The translations under genes were made by a program, and so were the position numbers. Below, piece by piece: positions 1 to 7,449 of a stretch of DNA of 64,000 bases. Position 1 is the first letter of the stretch, and each line of letters starts with the position of its first letter. The notes beneath the pieces are model-generated. The model saw only the letters and a program-made list of their open reading frames with translations, made no database searches and was not told where the DNA came from. Origin of the DNA: Curtobacterium sp. MCJR17_020 (GTDB lineage: Bacteria > Actinomycetota > Actinomycetes > Actinomycetales > Microbacteriaceae); assembly GCF_003234365.2 (NCBI RefSeq), contig NZ_CP126260.1:3286001-3350000 (forward strand), in the 5' to 3' direction.

Positions 1-971
1 TCCGCCTTGCCGATGACGTACGACGACCCGGACCCCGAGAAGAAGTCGTGGTTCTCGTCGGCGTTGGGCGACAGGGCCGACAGGATCGCCGGGTTCACGT
101 CCGTCGTCTCCTTGGGGAACATCGGCTCGTAGCCCAGGTTCATCAGCGCCTTGTTGGCGTTGTAGTGCAGGAACTTCTTGACGTCCTCGGTCAGCCCGAC
201 CTGGTCGTAGAGGTCCTGCGTGTACTGCACCTCGTTCTCGTAGAGCTCGAACAGCAGGTTGAACGTGTAGTCCTTGATCTCCTGCTTGCGCTCTTCGGAA
301 GCGCCTTCGAGGCCCTTCTGGAACTTGTACCCGATGTAGTACCCGTGGACGGCTTCGTCGCGGATGATCAGGCGGATCAGGTCAGCGGTGTTGGTGAGCT
401 TGGCGCGGGACGACCAGTACATCGGCAGGTAGAAGCCGGAGTAGAACAGGAACGACTCGAGCAGCGTCGAGGCGACCTTGCGCTTCAGGGGGTCGTCACC
501 GGTGTAGTAGTCGAGGACGATCTGGGCCTTCTTCTGCAGGTTCACGTTCTCGGTGGACCAGCGGAAGGCGTCGTCGATCTCGGGCGTCGAGGCCAGCGTC
601 GAGAAGATCGACGAGTAGCTCTTCGCGTGCACCGACTCCATGAACGCGATGTTCGTGTAGACGGCTTCTTCGTGCGGGGTGATGGCGTCGGGGATCAGGC
701 TGATCGCGCCGACGGTGCCCTGGATGGTGTCGAGCAGCGTCAGGCCGGTGAAGACCCGCATGGTGAGCTGCTGCTCTGCCGGGGTCAGCGTGTTCCACGA
801 CTGCACGTCGTTCGACAGCGGCACCTTCTCGGGCAGCCAGAAGTTGTTGACCAGCCGGTTCCAGACCTCGACGTCCTTGTCGTCCTGGATGCGGTTCCAG
901 TTGATGGCACTGACCGAGCTGATCAGCGGGATGGACTTGCCCGTGGCGTGGACCGGGTCGGTGAGGGTCAT
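1..971 (-). CDS. nrdF: Class Ib ribonucleotide reductase beta subunit NrdF (C-terminus cut by window edge)
   Basis: This is the small, radical-generating subunit of the aerobic class Ib ribonucleotide reductase, a cytosolic di-metal protein (Mn or Fe) that supplies the tyrosyl radical to NrdE. Reading from the ATG, the protein begins MTLTDPVHATGKSIPLISSV. The metal ligands and radical tyrosine fall as expected for the family: Asp81 in LLDTIQ, Glu112 and His115 in ESVHAKSY, Tyr119 as the radical tyrosine, and a second ligand set in IIRDEAVHGYYIGYKF. A constant shift of 14 residues against Salmonella NrdF supports the alignment. About 323 residues are visible, so only the last 10 to 15 (the tail that docks into NrdE) lie outside the window. 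A GGAAGA ribosome site precedes the start. It is the last gene of nrdHIEF, separated from nrdE by 94 nt that contain a very strong hairpin. Confidence 0.97.
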   Translation of the reverse strand, partial: MTLTDPVHATGKSIPLISSVSAINWNRIQDDKDVEVWNRLVNNFWLPEKVPLSNDVQSWNTLTPAEQQLTMRVFTGLTLLDTIQGTVGAISLIPDAITPHEEAVYTNIAFMESVHAKSYSSIFSTLASTPEIDDAFRWSTENVNLQKKAQIVLDYYTGDDPLKRKVASTLLESFLFYSGFYLPMYWSSRAKLTNTADLIRLIIRDEAVHGYYIGYKFQKGLEGASEERKQEIKDYTFNLLFELYENEVQYTQDLYDQVGLTEDVKKFLHYNANKALMNLGYEPMFPKETTDVNPAILSALSPNADENHDFFSGSGSSYVIGKA

Positions 972-1012
972 GGGATTGTCTTCCGGATTCGAGATGGTGA
1001 TCTGATGACGGA

Positions 1013-1049
1013 CTGGAGGCGCGGGGCGGGGCCCGCCCCGCGCCTCCAG
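1013..1049 (-). terminator. Near-perfect GC palindrome between nrdE and nrdF
   Basis: Two exact 18-nt complementary arms (1013-1030 and 1032-1049) surround a single G, beginning CTGGAGGCGCGG on the plus strand. In the transcript this folds into a very stable hairpin that starts 16 nt after the nrdE stop codon. No U-tract follows, so it may act as a partial terminator or as an mRNA stabiliser that sets different levels of NrdE and NrdF. The outer word GGAGGCGCG recurs in other intergenic hairpins of this window. Confidence 0.75.
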
Positions 1050-1065
1050 GAAGAGAGCGGCAGCT

Positions 1066-3219
1066 CTACAGCATGCAGCTGACGCAGCCCTCGACCTCGG
1101 TGCCCTCGAGGGCGAGCTGACGCAGACGGATGTAGTAGATCGTCTTGATGCCCTTGCGCCATGCGTAGATCTGCGCCTTGTTGATGTCACGCGTGGTGGC
1201 GGTGTCCTTGAAGAACAGCGTCAGGGACAGGCCCTGGTCCACGTGCTGCGTCGCCGCGGCGTACGTGTCGATGATCTTCTCGGCACCGATCTCGTACGCG
1301 TCCTGGTAGTAGTCCAGGTTGTCGTTCGTCATGAACGGCGCCGGGTAGTAGACGCGGCCGAGCTTGCCTTCCTTGCGGATCTCGATCTTCGACGCGATCG
1401 GGTGGATCGACGACGTCGAGTGGTTGATGTACGAGATCGAACCGGTCGGCGGCACGGCCTGCAGGTTCTGGTTGTAGATGCCGTGCTCCTGGACGGACGC
1501 CTTCAGCGCCTTCCAGTCGTCCTGCGTCGGGATCGTGATGTTCGCGTTGTCGAACAGCGACGCAACGCGGGGGGTCGCCGGGGTCCACGCCTGGTCGGTG
1601 TACTTGTCGAAGAACTCACCCGACGCGTACTTCGAGTCACGGAAGCCGTCGAAGGTCTCGCCGGTCTCGATCGCGATCTTGTTCGACGCACGAAGGGCGT
1701 GGAACAGCACCGTGTAGAAGTAGATGTTCGTGAAGTCGATGCCCTCTTCGGAGCCGTAGTAGACGCGCTCACGAGCAAGGTAGCCGTGCAGGTTCATCTG
1801 GCCGAGGCCGATGGCGTGCGACTTGTCGTTGCCGTCCTCGACGGAACGCACCGAGGTGATGTGCGACATCTGCGAGACCGAGGTCAGGCCGCGGATGGCC
1901 GTCTCGATGGTCTTGCCGAAGTCGGGCGAGTCCATCGTCAGCGCGATGTTCAGCGAGCCGAGGTTGCAGGAGATGTCCTTGCCGATCTCCTTGTAGGACA
2001 GGTCCTCGTTGAAGGTCGTCGGGGTGTTGACCTGCAGGATCTCGGAGCACAGGTTGGACATGTTGATCCGACCCTTGATCGGGTTGGCCTTGTTCACCGT
2101 GTCCTCGAACACGATGTACGGGTAGCCCGACTCGAACTGGATCTCGGCGATGGTCGTGAAGAAGTCACGCGCCTTGATCTTCGTCTTCTTGATGCGCGAG
2201 TCGTCGACCATCGCGCGGTAGTTCTCGGAGATCGGGACGTCGCCGAAGGGGACGCCGTAGACCTTCTCGACGTCGTACGGCGAGAACAGGTACATGTCCT
2301 CGTTGTTCTTCGCGAGTTCGAACGTGATGTCCGGCACGACGACGCCGAGGGACAGCGTCTTGATGCGGATCTTCTCGTCGGCGTTCTCGCGCTTGGTGTC
2401 GAGGAACTTCATGATGTCCGGGTGGTGGGCGCTGAGGTAGACCGCGCCGGCACCCTGACGCGCACCGAGCTGGTTCGCGTAGGAGAAGGAGTCTTCCAGC
2501 AGCTTCATCACGGGGATGATGCCCGAGGACTGGTTCTCGATCTGCTTGATCGGGGCGCCGGCCTCGCGGATGTTGGAGAGGAGCAGGGCCACGCCGCCGC
2601 CGCGCTTCGAGAGCTGCAGGGAGGAGTTGATGCCGCGCGAGATCGACTCCATGTTGTCCTCGATGCGGAGCAGGAAGCAGGAGACGAGCTCGCCGCGCTG
2701 TGCCTTCGCCGTGTTGAGGAACGTCGGGGTGGCGGGCTGGAAGCGGCCGGCGACGATCTCTTCGACCAGGTCGATGGCGAGCTGCTCGTTGCCCTGGGCC
2801 AGGCCGAGGGCGGTCATGACGACGCGGTCCTCGAAGCGCTCGAGGTAGCGCTTGCCGTCGAACGTCTTGAGCGTGTAGCTCGTGTAGTACTTGAACGCGC
2901 CGAGGAACGTCTGGAACCGGAACTTCTTCGAGTACGCCAGGTCGTTGAGTCGCTGGATGAAGTCCAGCGAGTACATGTCGATCGTGGCTTTTTCGTAGTA
3001 CTCGTTCTCGACCAGGTAGTCGAGCCGCTCCTTCAGGTTGTGGAAGAAGACGGTGTTCTGGTTGACGTGCTGCAGGAAGAACTGCTTGGCGGCCTCACGA
3101 TCCTTGTCGAACTGGATGTTCCCGTCCGCGTCGTAGAGGTTGAGCATCGCGTTGAGGGAGTGGTAGTCCATCCCCGTCTGCGGCGACGTCAGATCGACGT
3201 CTGCAACTGCTGCGTCCAA
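1066..3219 (-). CDS. nrdE: Class Ib ribonucleoside-diphosphate reductase alpha subunit NrdE
   Basis: The catalytic large subunit reduces ribonucleoside diphosphates to deoxyribonucleoside diphosphates using the radical delivered by NrdF and electrons from NrdH. The 717-aa length is normal for NrdE. Visible landmarks are the redox cysteine in RGELVSCFLLR, the NLCSE active-site segment containing the thiyl-radical cysteine and its Asn and Glu partners, the second redox cysteine in SCNLGSLNIAL, and the C-terminal GCVSCML pair that exchanges with the glutaredoxin-like NrdH. The start overlaps the end of nrdI by 31 nt, which is typical of the operon and suggests translational coupling. The order nrdH-nrdI-nrdE-nrdF is complete. 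Confidence 0.98.
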   Translation of the reverse strand: MDAAVADVDLTSPQTGMDYHSLNAMLNLYDADGNIQFDKDREAAKQFFLQHVNQNTVFFHNLKERLDYLVENEYYEKATIDMYSLDFIQRLNDLAYSKKFRFQTFLGAFKYYTSYTLKTFDGKRYLERFEDRVVMTALGLAQGNEQLAIDLVEEIVAGRFQPATPTFLNTAKAQRGELVSCFLLRIEDNMESISRGINSSLQLSKRGGGVALLLSNIREAGAPIKQIENQSSGIIPVMKLLEDSFSYANQLGARQGAGAVYLSAHHPDIMKFLDTKRENADEKIRIKTLSLGVVVPDITFELAKNNEDMYLFSPYDVEKVYGVPFGDVPISENYRAMVDDSRIKKTKIKARDFFTTIAEIQFESGYPYIVFEDTVNKANPIKGRINMSNLCSEILQVNTPTTFNEDLSYKEIGKDISCNLGSLNIALTMDSPDFGKTIETAIRGLTSVSQMSHITSVRSVEDGNDKSHAIGLGQMNLHGYLARERVYYGSEEGIDFTNIYFYTVLFHALRASNKIAIETGETFDGFRDSKYASGEFFDKYTDQAWTPATPRVASLFDNANITIPTQDDWKALKASVQEHGIYNQNLQAVPPTGSISYINHSTSSIHPIASKIEIRKEGKLGRVYYPAPFMTNDNLDYYQDAYEIGAEKIIDTYAAATQHVDQGLSLTLFFKDTATTRDINKAQIYAWRKGIKTIYYIRLRQLALEGTEVEGCVSCML

Positions 3220-3605
3220 AATGCATCCAATCCTGAGTTGACCGCCGACACGTCGTCAGGGGTCCCGAAGAGTTCGAATCTGTAGAGAAGGGGGACGTTG
3301 CACTTCCGCGCGATGACGTCCCCTGCCAGGCCGTAGGCCTCGCCGAAGTTCGTGTTGCCGCCGACGACCACACCGCGGATGAGCGAGCGGTTGTGTGCGT
3401 CGTTGAGGAACTTGATGACCTGCTTGGGGACCGCACCATCGCCGTTGCCGCCACCGTAGGTGGGCAGGAACAGGACGTAGGGCTCGTCCACGTGGAGGAA
3501 GGGTTCGCTCGGGTAGAGCGGGATCCGGTCCGCGTCGCGGCCGAGCTTCTCGACGAAGCGTGCGGTGTACCCGGACACGCTCGAGAAGTAGACCAATCGG
3601 CTCAT
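3189..3605 (-). CDS. nrdI: Flavodoxin-like ribonucleotide reductase activator NrdI
   Basis: NrdI is an FMN-binding flavodoxin-like protein that provides the oxidant used to assemble the Mn(III)2-tyrosyl radical in NrdF. The 138-aa product shows the FMN phosphate loop near the N-terminus (YFSSVSGYT), the central FLPTYGGG loop, and the VVVGGNTNFGEAYGLAG segment near residues 90-106, all typical of NrdI. The start ATG is preceded by a GGAGCGC-type ribosome site. The gene overlaps nrdE by 31 nt and follows nrdH by 111 nt. Its presence points to a manganese class Ib enzyme, which is family knowledge rather than something read in the DNA. Confidence 0.97.
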   Translation of the reverse strand: MSRLVYFSSVSGYTARFVEKLGRDADRIPLYPSEPFLHVDEPYVLFLPTYGGGNGDGAVPKQVIKFLNDAHNRSLIRGVVVGGNTNFGEAYGLAGDVIARKCNVPLLYRFELFGTPDDVSAVNSGLDAFWTQQLQTSI

Positions 3606-3716
3606 GGTGCGCTCCTGTGGTGAAGGTGCGGAACAGGCGGACCGGAGGGTGTCCTGCGGGTGGTGATCCGGGCCTCCTGAACGGAACCGGGTGACCGTCC
3701 ACAGGACGGGAGACGA

Positions 3717-3950
3717 CTACGCCAGTTCGGCGCTGAGCGTCGCGATCTTGTCGGGGCGGAAGCCCGACCAGTGGTCGTCGTCCGTGACGACGACGGGGGC
3801 CTGCATGTAGCCCAGGCTCTTGACGTGCTCGAGGGCTGCCTCGTCGGTGGAGACGTCGTGCACTTCGTACTCGATGCCCTTGTTGTCGAGGGCCCGGTAC
3901 GTCGCTGTGCACTGGACGCAGGACGGCTTGGTGTAGACGGTGACGGCCAT
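3717..3950 (-). CDS. nrdH: Glutaredoxin-like NrdH redoxin
   Basis: This small thioredoxin-fold protein is the electron donor for NrdE, normally recycled by thioredoxin reductase. The 77-aa product begins MAVTVYTKPSCVQC; the CVQC redox motif is at residues 11-14, followed by the YEVHDV strand and a C-terminal WSGFRPDKI segment typical of NrdH. An upstream in-frame start exists, but the ATG at 3950 is chosen because AGGGGAGAAC lies directly in front of it and the extra 34 residues look unrelated to the family. It is the first gene of the operon and lies 64 nt downstream of a pair of NrdR boxes. Confidence 0.96.
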   Translation of the reverse strand: MAVTVYTKPSCVQCTATYRALDNKGIEYEVHDVSTDEAALEHVKSLGYMQAPVVVTDDDHWSGFRPDKIATLSAELA

Positions 3951-4014
3951 GTTCTCCCCTGGTTTCTGGGCCTGATTCCAGGTCCGAAGTTCGTGTGCGG
4001 TGCTGAGGACGACG

Positions 4015-4062
4015 CTACTACATGTTGTGCCCGGCGGACCCGTCGACCACAAGAGAAAGTGT
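4015..4062 (-). promoter_or_regulatory. Tandem NrdR boxes upstream of nrdHIEF
   Basis: Two 16-nt sites fit the NrdR box consensus (acaCwAtATaTwgTGt): 4015-4030 reads CTACTACATGTTGTGC and 4047-4062 reads CCACAAGAGAAAGTGT. Their starts are 32 nt apart, about three helical turns, which is the arrangement known for NrdR repression of nrd operons. Both sites keep the outer C and TGT and the central A/T positions. They lie 65-112 nt upstream of nrdH. NrdR itself is not in the window. Confidence 0.85.
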
Positions 4063-4074
4063 TACACACCTGTA

Positions 4075-4172
4075 GTTTCCACAAGCCGATCCACAGACTG
4101 TGGATTCCCGGAGGCCCGGTTTTCCGCCACTCTCGCACCGACCACCGACAGTCCTCCACAAGCTGTGGACGG
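4075..4172. promoter_or_regulatory. Cluster of DnaA-box-like TCCACA words upstream of the nrd operon
   Basis: Within 98 bp the core TCCACA occurs five times on either strand: 4075-4083, 4087-4095, 4099-4107 (inverse), 4152-4160 and 4164-4172 (inverse). Two pairs face each other as inverted repeats around 4097 and 4162. The best fit 7 of 9 positions of the DnaA box TT(A/G)TCCACA. A further TCCACA lies near 4226. This suggests DnaA input to nrd transcription, as in E. coli nrdAB. An origin is unlikely because no dnaA or dnaN gene is near. Confidence 0.45.
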
Positions 4173-4284
4173 AAGTTCTCGACACCTCCCGTCGGCGTGT
4201 CTGAGAACGGTGTCGACGAGGACCTCCTCCACACCTCCCCCGGACGGGTGACACCCCGTTCCGTCCGGTCCGTACACTCGTCTC

Positions 4285-5490
4285 GTGAGCACGTACGGCC
4301 CCCTCCTGAAGACCCCCGGCGTGGGTCGTGTCATCGCTGCACAGCTCACCGCGCGCTTCCCGTTCGGGATGCTCTCGCTGGCCTACCTGCTGCACGTCGA
4401 GCACGTCTTCCACTCCTACGGCGCCGCCGGCCTGGTGCTCGCGACGACGAGTGTCGGGCAGGCACTGGCGGGCCCGCTCACCAGCCGTTGGATGGGCAGC
4501 TGGGGCATGCGTCCCGTCCTCATCCTGACGAGCATCGTCGCGCTCGTGAGCATGGGGGTCATCGGCTTCGTGCTCATGCCGCTCTGGGGCTACGTGGTGG
4601 TCGGGTTCCTCGGCGGTCTCGCGGTCCCGCCCGTGCAGCCGGCGGTGCGCACCATCTACCCCAAGATGGTGACCTCGTCGCAGCTCACCCCCTTGTTCTC
4701 GCTCGACGCCAGCGCCCAGGAACTCATCTGGGTCGCCGGACCGGTCATCACCACCTTCGTCGCGACCCAGGTCGGCACGGTCGAGGCGATCGTCGTCGCC
4801 ATGGTCTTCCTGGTGGTCGGCGGCACGTGGTTCATCGCCTCCCCCGAGCTCGGCCGCGTCCGCATCCCCCGCTCGAAGCGCGCGTTCGGCGTGGTGCTGA
4901 AGCGGCCGTCGGTCGTCGTCGCCACCCTGACCGGTCTGCTGCTCATCGGGGCGTGCGCCGCGGTCGAGGCCAGCGTCACCAGCGTCTTCGGCGAGGGCAG
5001 CCCGAACGCCGGCATCGTCCTGGCCGTCTTCGCGGTCGGGTCGCTGTTCGGCGGCCTGGCCTTCGGCCACCGTCCGATCTCCCCCAACACCCTGTGGACG
5101 CGCATGGCGATCGTCTTCGTCGGTCTGGCGCTCGCCCTGGGCGGCACGGACTTCTGGTGGCTCTGCTTCGCCCTCGTGATCGCGGGCATCGGCATCGCGC
5201 CGGCACTCGCGGTGATGTTCGGCTCGGTCTCCGCCACGGTCAAGTTCTCCGACACGGCCGAGGCCTACGGCTGGATGGGCACCGGTCAGCTCATCGGCGC
5301 CGCCGGCGGGTCCGCCGTCGCCGGCTTCCTGATCGACAGCAGTGGCCCGGTGGGCGGCTTCACGGTCGGTGCGGTCATGGCCGGGGTGGGCGTCGTCGTC
5401 GCGCTCGGGGCCAAGCGCTGGCTGCCCGACCTGCGCGGCCGTGACGCCAGCCCCATCCCCGACACCGAGCCGGTGGTCCTGCCGACCTGA
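4285..5490 (+). CDS. MFS transporter
   Basis: A 401-aa integral membrane protein with about 12 hydrophobic segments in two halves, a layout typical of the major facilitator superfamily. It opens with MSTYGPLLKTPGVGRVIAAQ and contains a GLAFGHRPISPNTLW loop. The hydrophobic stretches include LGLFLIGAC-like and GQLIGAAGGSAVAGF segments rich in Gly and Ala. The substrate cannot be read from the sequence; drug-efflux-like MFS proteins of this size are common in Microbacteriaceae. The GTG start at 4285 leaves 334 nt to the divergent nrdH, and it is monocistronic, followed by a strong hairpin at 5530-5574. Confidence 0.85.
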   Translation: MSTYGPLLKTPGVGRVIAAQLTARFPFGMLSLAYLLHVEHVFHSYGAAGLVLATTSVGQALAGPLTSRWMGSWGMRPVLILTSIVALVSMGVIGFVLMPLWGYVVVGFLGGLAVPPVQPAVRTIYPKMVTSSQLTPLFSLDASAQELIWVAGPVITTFVATQVGTVEAIVVAMVFLVVGGTWFIASPELGRVRIPRSKRAFGVVLKRPSVVVATLTGLLLIGACAAVEASVTSVFGEGSPNAGIVLAVFAVGSLFGGLAFGHRPISPNTLWTRMAIVFVGLALALGGTDFWWLCFALVIAGIGIAPALAVMFGSVSATVKFSDTAEAYGWMGTGQLIGAAGGSAVAGFLIDSSGPVGGFTVGAVMAGVGVVVALGAKRWLPDLRGRDASPIPDTEPVVLPT

Positions 5491-5517
5491 GCGGGGCGCG
5501 CGGGCGCGGGCTTTCGG

Positions 5518-5574
5518 CGTACCTGGTCGAATCGGGCGTACCTGTTCGGAAGTTCTGACCAGGTACGCCCGATT
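5518..5574. terminator. Intergenic palindrome with repeated GTACCTG word
   Basis: Exact 15-nt arms AATCGGGCGTACCTG at 5530-5544 and its complement at 5560-5574 enclose a 15-nt loop. A further direct copy of CGTACCTGGTC lies just ahead at 5518-5528. It sits 27 nt after the MFS stop codon, so termination of that gene is the simplest role. The use of one private word twice in direct and once in inverted orientation is shared with other intergenic elements of the window. Confidence 0.65.
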
Positions 5575-5690
5575 GCGTTTGCGATCGCGGCCCGTATGGG
5601 AAGGAACGTGCTTCCCACGAGCGGGTCGCGTTCTCCACAGATGGCCGGGAGGCCCGGCGCGCGCCCGCCACGCACCGGCAGGATGGGTGC

Positions 5691-6509
5691 ATGGTCAGTT
5701 CACTTCCCCTGCGTGACGGCGCCGCGATCCCCGCGATCGGGTTCGGCGTCTACAAGGTCGACGACACCGAGGCCGAGACGGCGGTCGGTCTCGCGCTCGA
5801 CGCCGGCTACCGACACGTCGACACGGCCGAGATGTACGGCAACGAGACCGGCGTCGGCACGGCGATCCGGGCCTCCGGGCTCGACCGTGACGACGTCTTC
5901 GTGACGACCAAGGTGTGGAACGACCACCAGGGGCGCGACGCGACCCTGCGGGCGTTCGACGGCAGCCTCGAGCGGCTGGGGCTCGACACGGTCGACCTGT
6001 ACCTGATCCACTGGCCCGCTGCGGCGAACGACCGCTACGTCGAGACCTGGCGCGCGCTCGTCGAACTGCGCGACTCCGGCCGGGCGCGGGGCATCGGGGT
6101 CTCGAACTTCCAGGTGCCGCACCTGCAGCGACTCGTCGACGAGACGGGCGAGGTCCCGGTGCTCAACCAGGTCGAGCGGCACCCGTGGCTCCCCCAGCGT
6201 GAGCTGATCGAGTTCCACCAGCAGCACGACATCGTCACCGGAGCCTGGTCGCCGCTCGGTCGCGGCCGGCTGATCGACGAACCGGTCCTCACCGGCATCG
6301 CGGACGCCCACGGGGTGAGCGTCGCGCAGGTCCTCGTGCGGTGGAACGTGCAGCAGGGGGTCGTGGTGCTGCCGAAGTCGGTGACGCCGTCTCGGATCCG
6401 GTCGAACCTCGACGTCGACGGCTTCGTCCTCAGTGACGACGAGCTCGCGGCGATCGCGACGCTCGAGTCCGGGCAGCGGACGGGCTCACACCCAGACTCG
6501 GTCTCGTGA
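5691..6509 (+). CDS. Aldo/keto reductase
   Basis: A cytosolic NADPH-dependent reductase of the aldo/keto reductase superfamily, 272 aa, resembling 2,5-diketo-D-gluconate reductases. The catalytic tetrad is visible: Asp and Tyr in the segment DTAEMYGNE (about residues 43-51), Lys in FVTTKVWND (about 72), and His in LYLIHWPA (about 106). The family signature GIGVSNFQVPHLQRL follows near residue 130, and the cofactor-binding VLPKSVTPSRIRSNL segment near 230. The physiological substrate cannot be told from sequence. It stands alone, 34 nt ahead of the next gene on the same strand. Confidence 0.93.
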   Translation: MVSSLPLRDGAAIPAIGFGVYKVDDTEAETAVGLALDAGYRHVDTAEMYGNETGVGTAIRASGLDRDDVFVTTKVWNDHQGRDATLRAFDGSLERLGLDTVDLYLIHWPAAANDRYVETWRALVELRDSGRARGIGVSNFQVPHLQRLVDETGEVPVLNQVERHPWLPQRELIEFHQQHDIVTGAWSPLGRGRLIDEPVLTGIADAHGVSVAQVLVRWNVQQGVVVLPKSVTPSRIRSNLDVDGFVLSDDELAAIATLESGQRTGSHPDSVS

Positions 6510-6543
6510 CGTGGAGCGTGTGTGACGGCGTAGGTTCTTCGGG

Positions 6544-7116
6544 GTGAACGATCCTCAGCAGACCGCCCGCGAGCACCTCGGGCCGGATGAGCACCTGTAC
6601 TGGGCCGGCACGAGCGACCCCGCGAAGCTCTTCACGGGGCGGGACGGCTTCCTCATCCCGTTCTCCTTGTTCTGGACCGGCTTCATCCTGTTCGCAGTGG
6701 CCGACGTCGTGCGGAACGGGTACCTCGGCGTGGGAGCGATCATCCCGATTGTCTTGTCGCTGGTCGGCCTGCACCTCGTGTTCGGGCGTTTCTTCGTGAA
6801 GGCCCACCGCAAACGCACGACCGTCTACGCCGTCACCGACCGCCGCGCGCTGATCATCAGGCCGAACACCACCCGCGAGGTCCCGGTGGGACGCACCGAT
6901 CGCACCATCACCTGGACCGGCGGCCGACGACACTGTTCGGTGGAGTGGAACACCGGCGATCCGAGCGGAGTAGCGGCGTTCTTCGCCGGCGGAGCGACCG
7001 CCAAGATCTACGCGAACACCGGACTCGACGGGCTGTTCGGACCGCAGGTGTTCGCGTTCTGGGACGTCCGCGACGGCGAGGAACTCGTGCGCGAACTCGA
7101 CCGGGCGTCCCGCTAG
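6544..7116 (+). CDS. Membrane protein with bacterial PH-like domain, function unknown
   Basis: A 190-aa protein of unknown function. Two hydrophobic segments lie at about residues 38-57 (LIPFSLFWTGFILFAVADVV) and 63-82, separated by a short loop. After them comes a soluble beta-rich part (RKRTTVYAVTDRRALII) that looks like the bacterial PH-like fold seen in many small actinobacterial membrane proteins. The start is a GTG, with only a weak purine run in front. The stop codon overlaps the stop of the convergent gene at 7113: both use the shared CTAG. No functional partner is evident. Confidence 0.7.
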   Translation: MNDPQQTAREHLGPDEHLYWAGTSDPAKLFTGRDGFLIPFSLFWTGFILFAVADVVRNGYLGVGAIIPIVLSLVGLHLVFGRFFVKAHRKRTTVYAVTDRRALIIRPNTTREVPVGRTDRTITWTGGRRHCSVEWNTGDPSGVAAFFAGGATAKIYANTGLDGLFGPQVFAFWDVRDGEELVRELDRASR

Positions 7117-7364
7117 CCCCGGCGGTCTTCTTCCGACTGCCACGGCAGGTGCAGATCGCCCGGAGCGGGTTCCACGTCGCCGGCGTCGTCCGCGCCACCC
7201 GTTCCCGGCGCCGCGGTGATCTTGGACGTGTCGATGCCGTCCGCCTCGAGCTCGGCGTCGCTGCGCTGATTCGTCTGCGACGCCTCGGTCTCCCGCTCGC
7301 TCGACGGGCTGTACGCGGTGTCGGTCGAGTCGGGATCCGGCGTCTCCGGGATGCTGTCGCTCAT
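7113..7364 (-). CDS. Small acidic hydrophilic protein, function unknown
   Basis: An 83-aa product starting MSDSIPETPDPDSTDTAYSP. It is strongly acidic, rich in Ser, Thr, Asp and Glu, lacks hydrophobic segments and is probably disordered. It is predicted because its reading frame has actinobacterial codon use and begins with an ATG facing away from the divergent lipoprotein gene. Similar small acidic proteins are common in Microbacteriaceae, but no role can be assigned. It ends tail to tail with the membrane protein gene, the two stops sharing CTAG. Confidence 0.5.
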   Translation of the reverse strand: MSDSIPETPDPDSTDTAYSPSSERETEASQTNQRSDAELEADGIDTSKITAAPGTGGADDAGDVEPAPGDLHLPWQSEEDRRG

Positions 7365-7449
7365 GACCCGGACGGTAGTCCGTGTGCCCCGAGTACCAGT
7401 TCGGTCACGACGGTCGATCGCGCCCGGCCCCGGCGATACGCTCGCTGCC

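Noticed and set aside
1243..3285. A 680-aa open frame antisense to nrdE
   Set aside because: It is a shadow of nrdE with compositional bias only; no start signal or motif.
4075..4172. A replication origin
   Set aside because: DnaA-box-like words are present, but there is no dnaA, dnaN, rnpA or rpmH gene and no AT-rich unwinding stretch.
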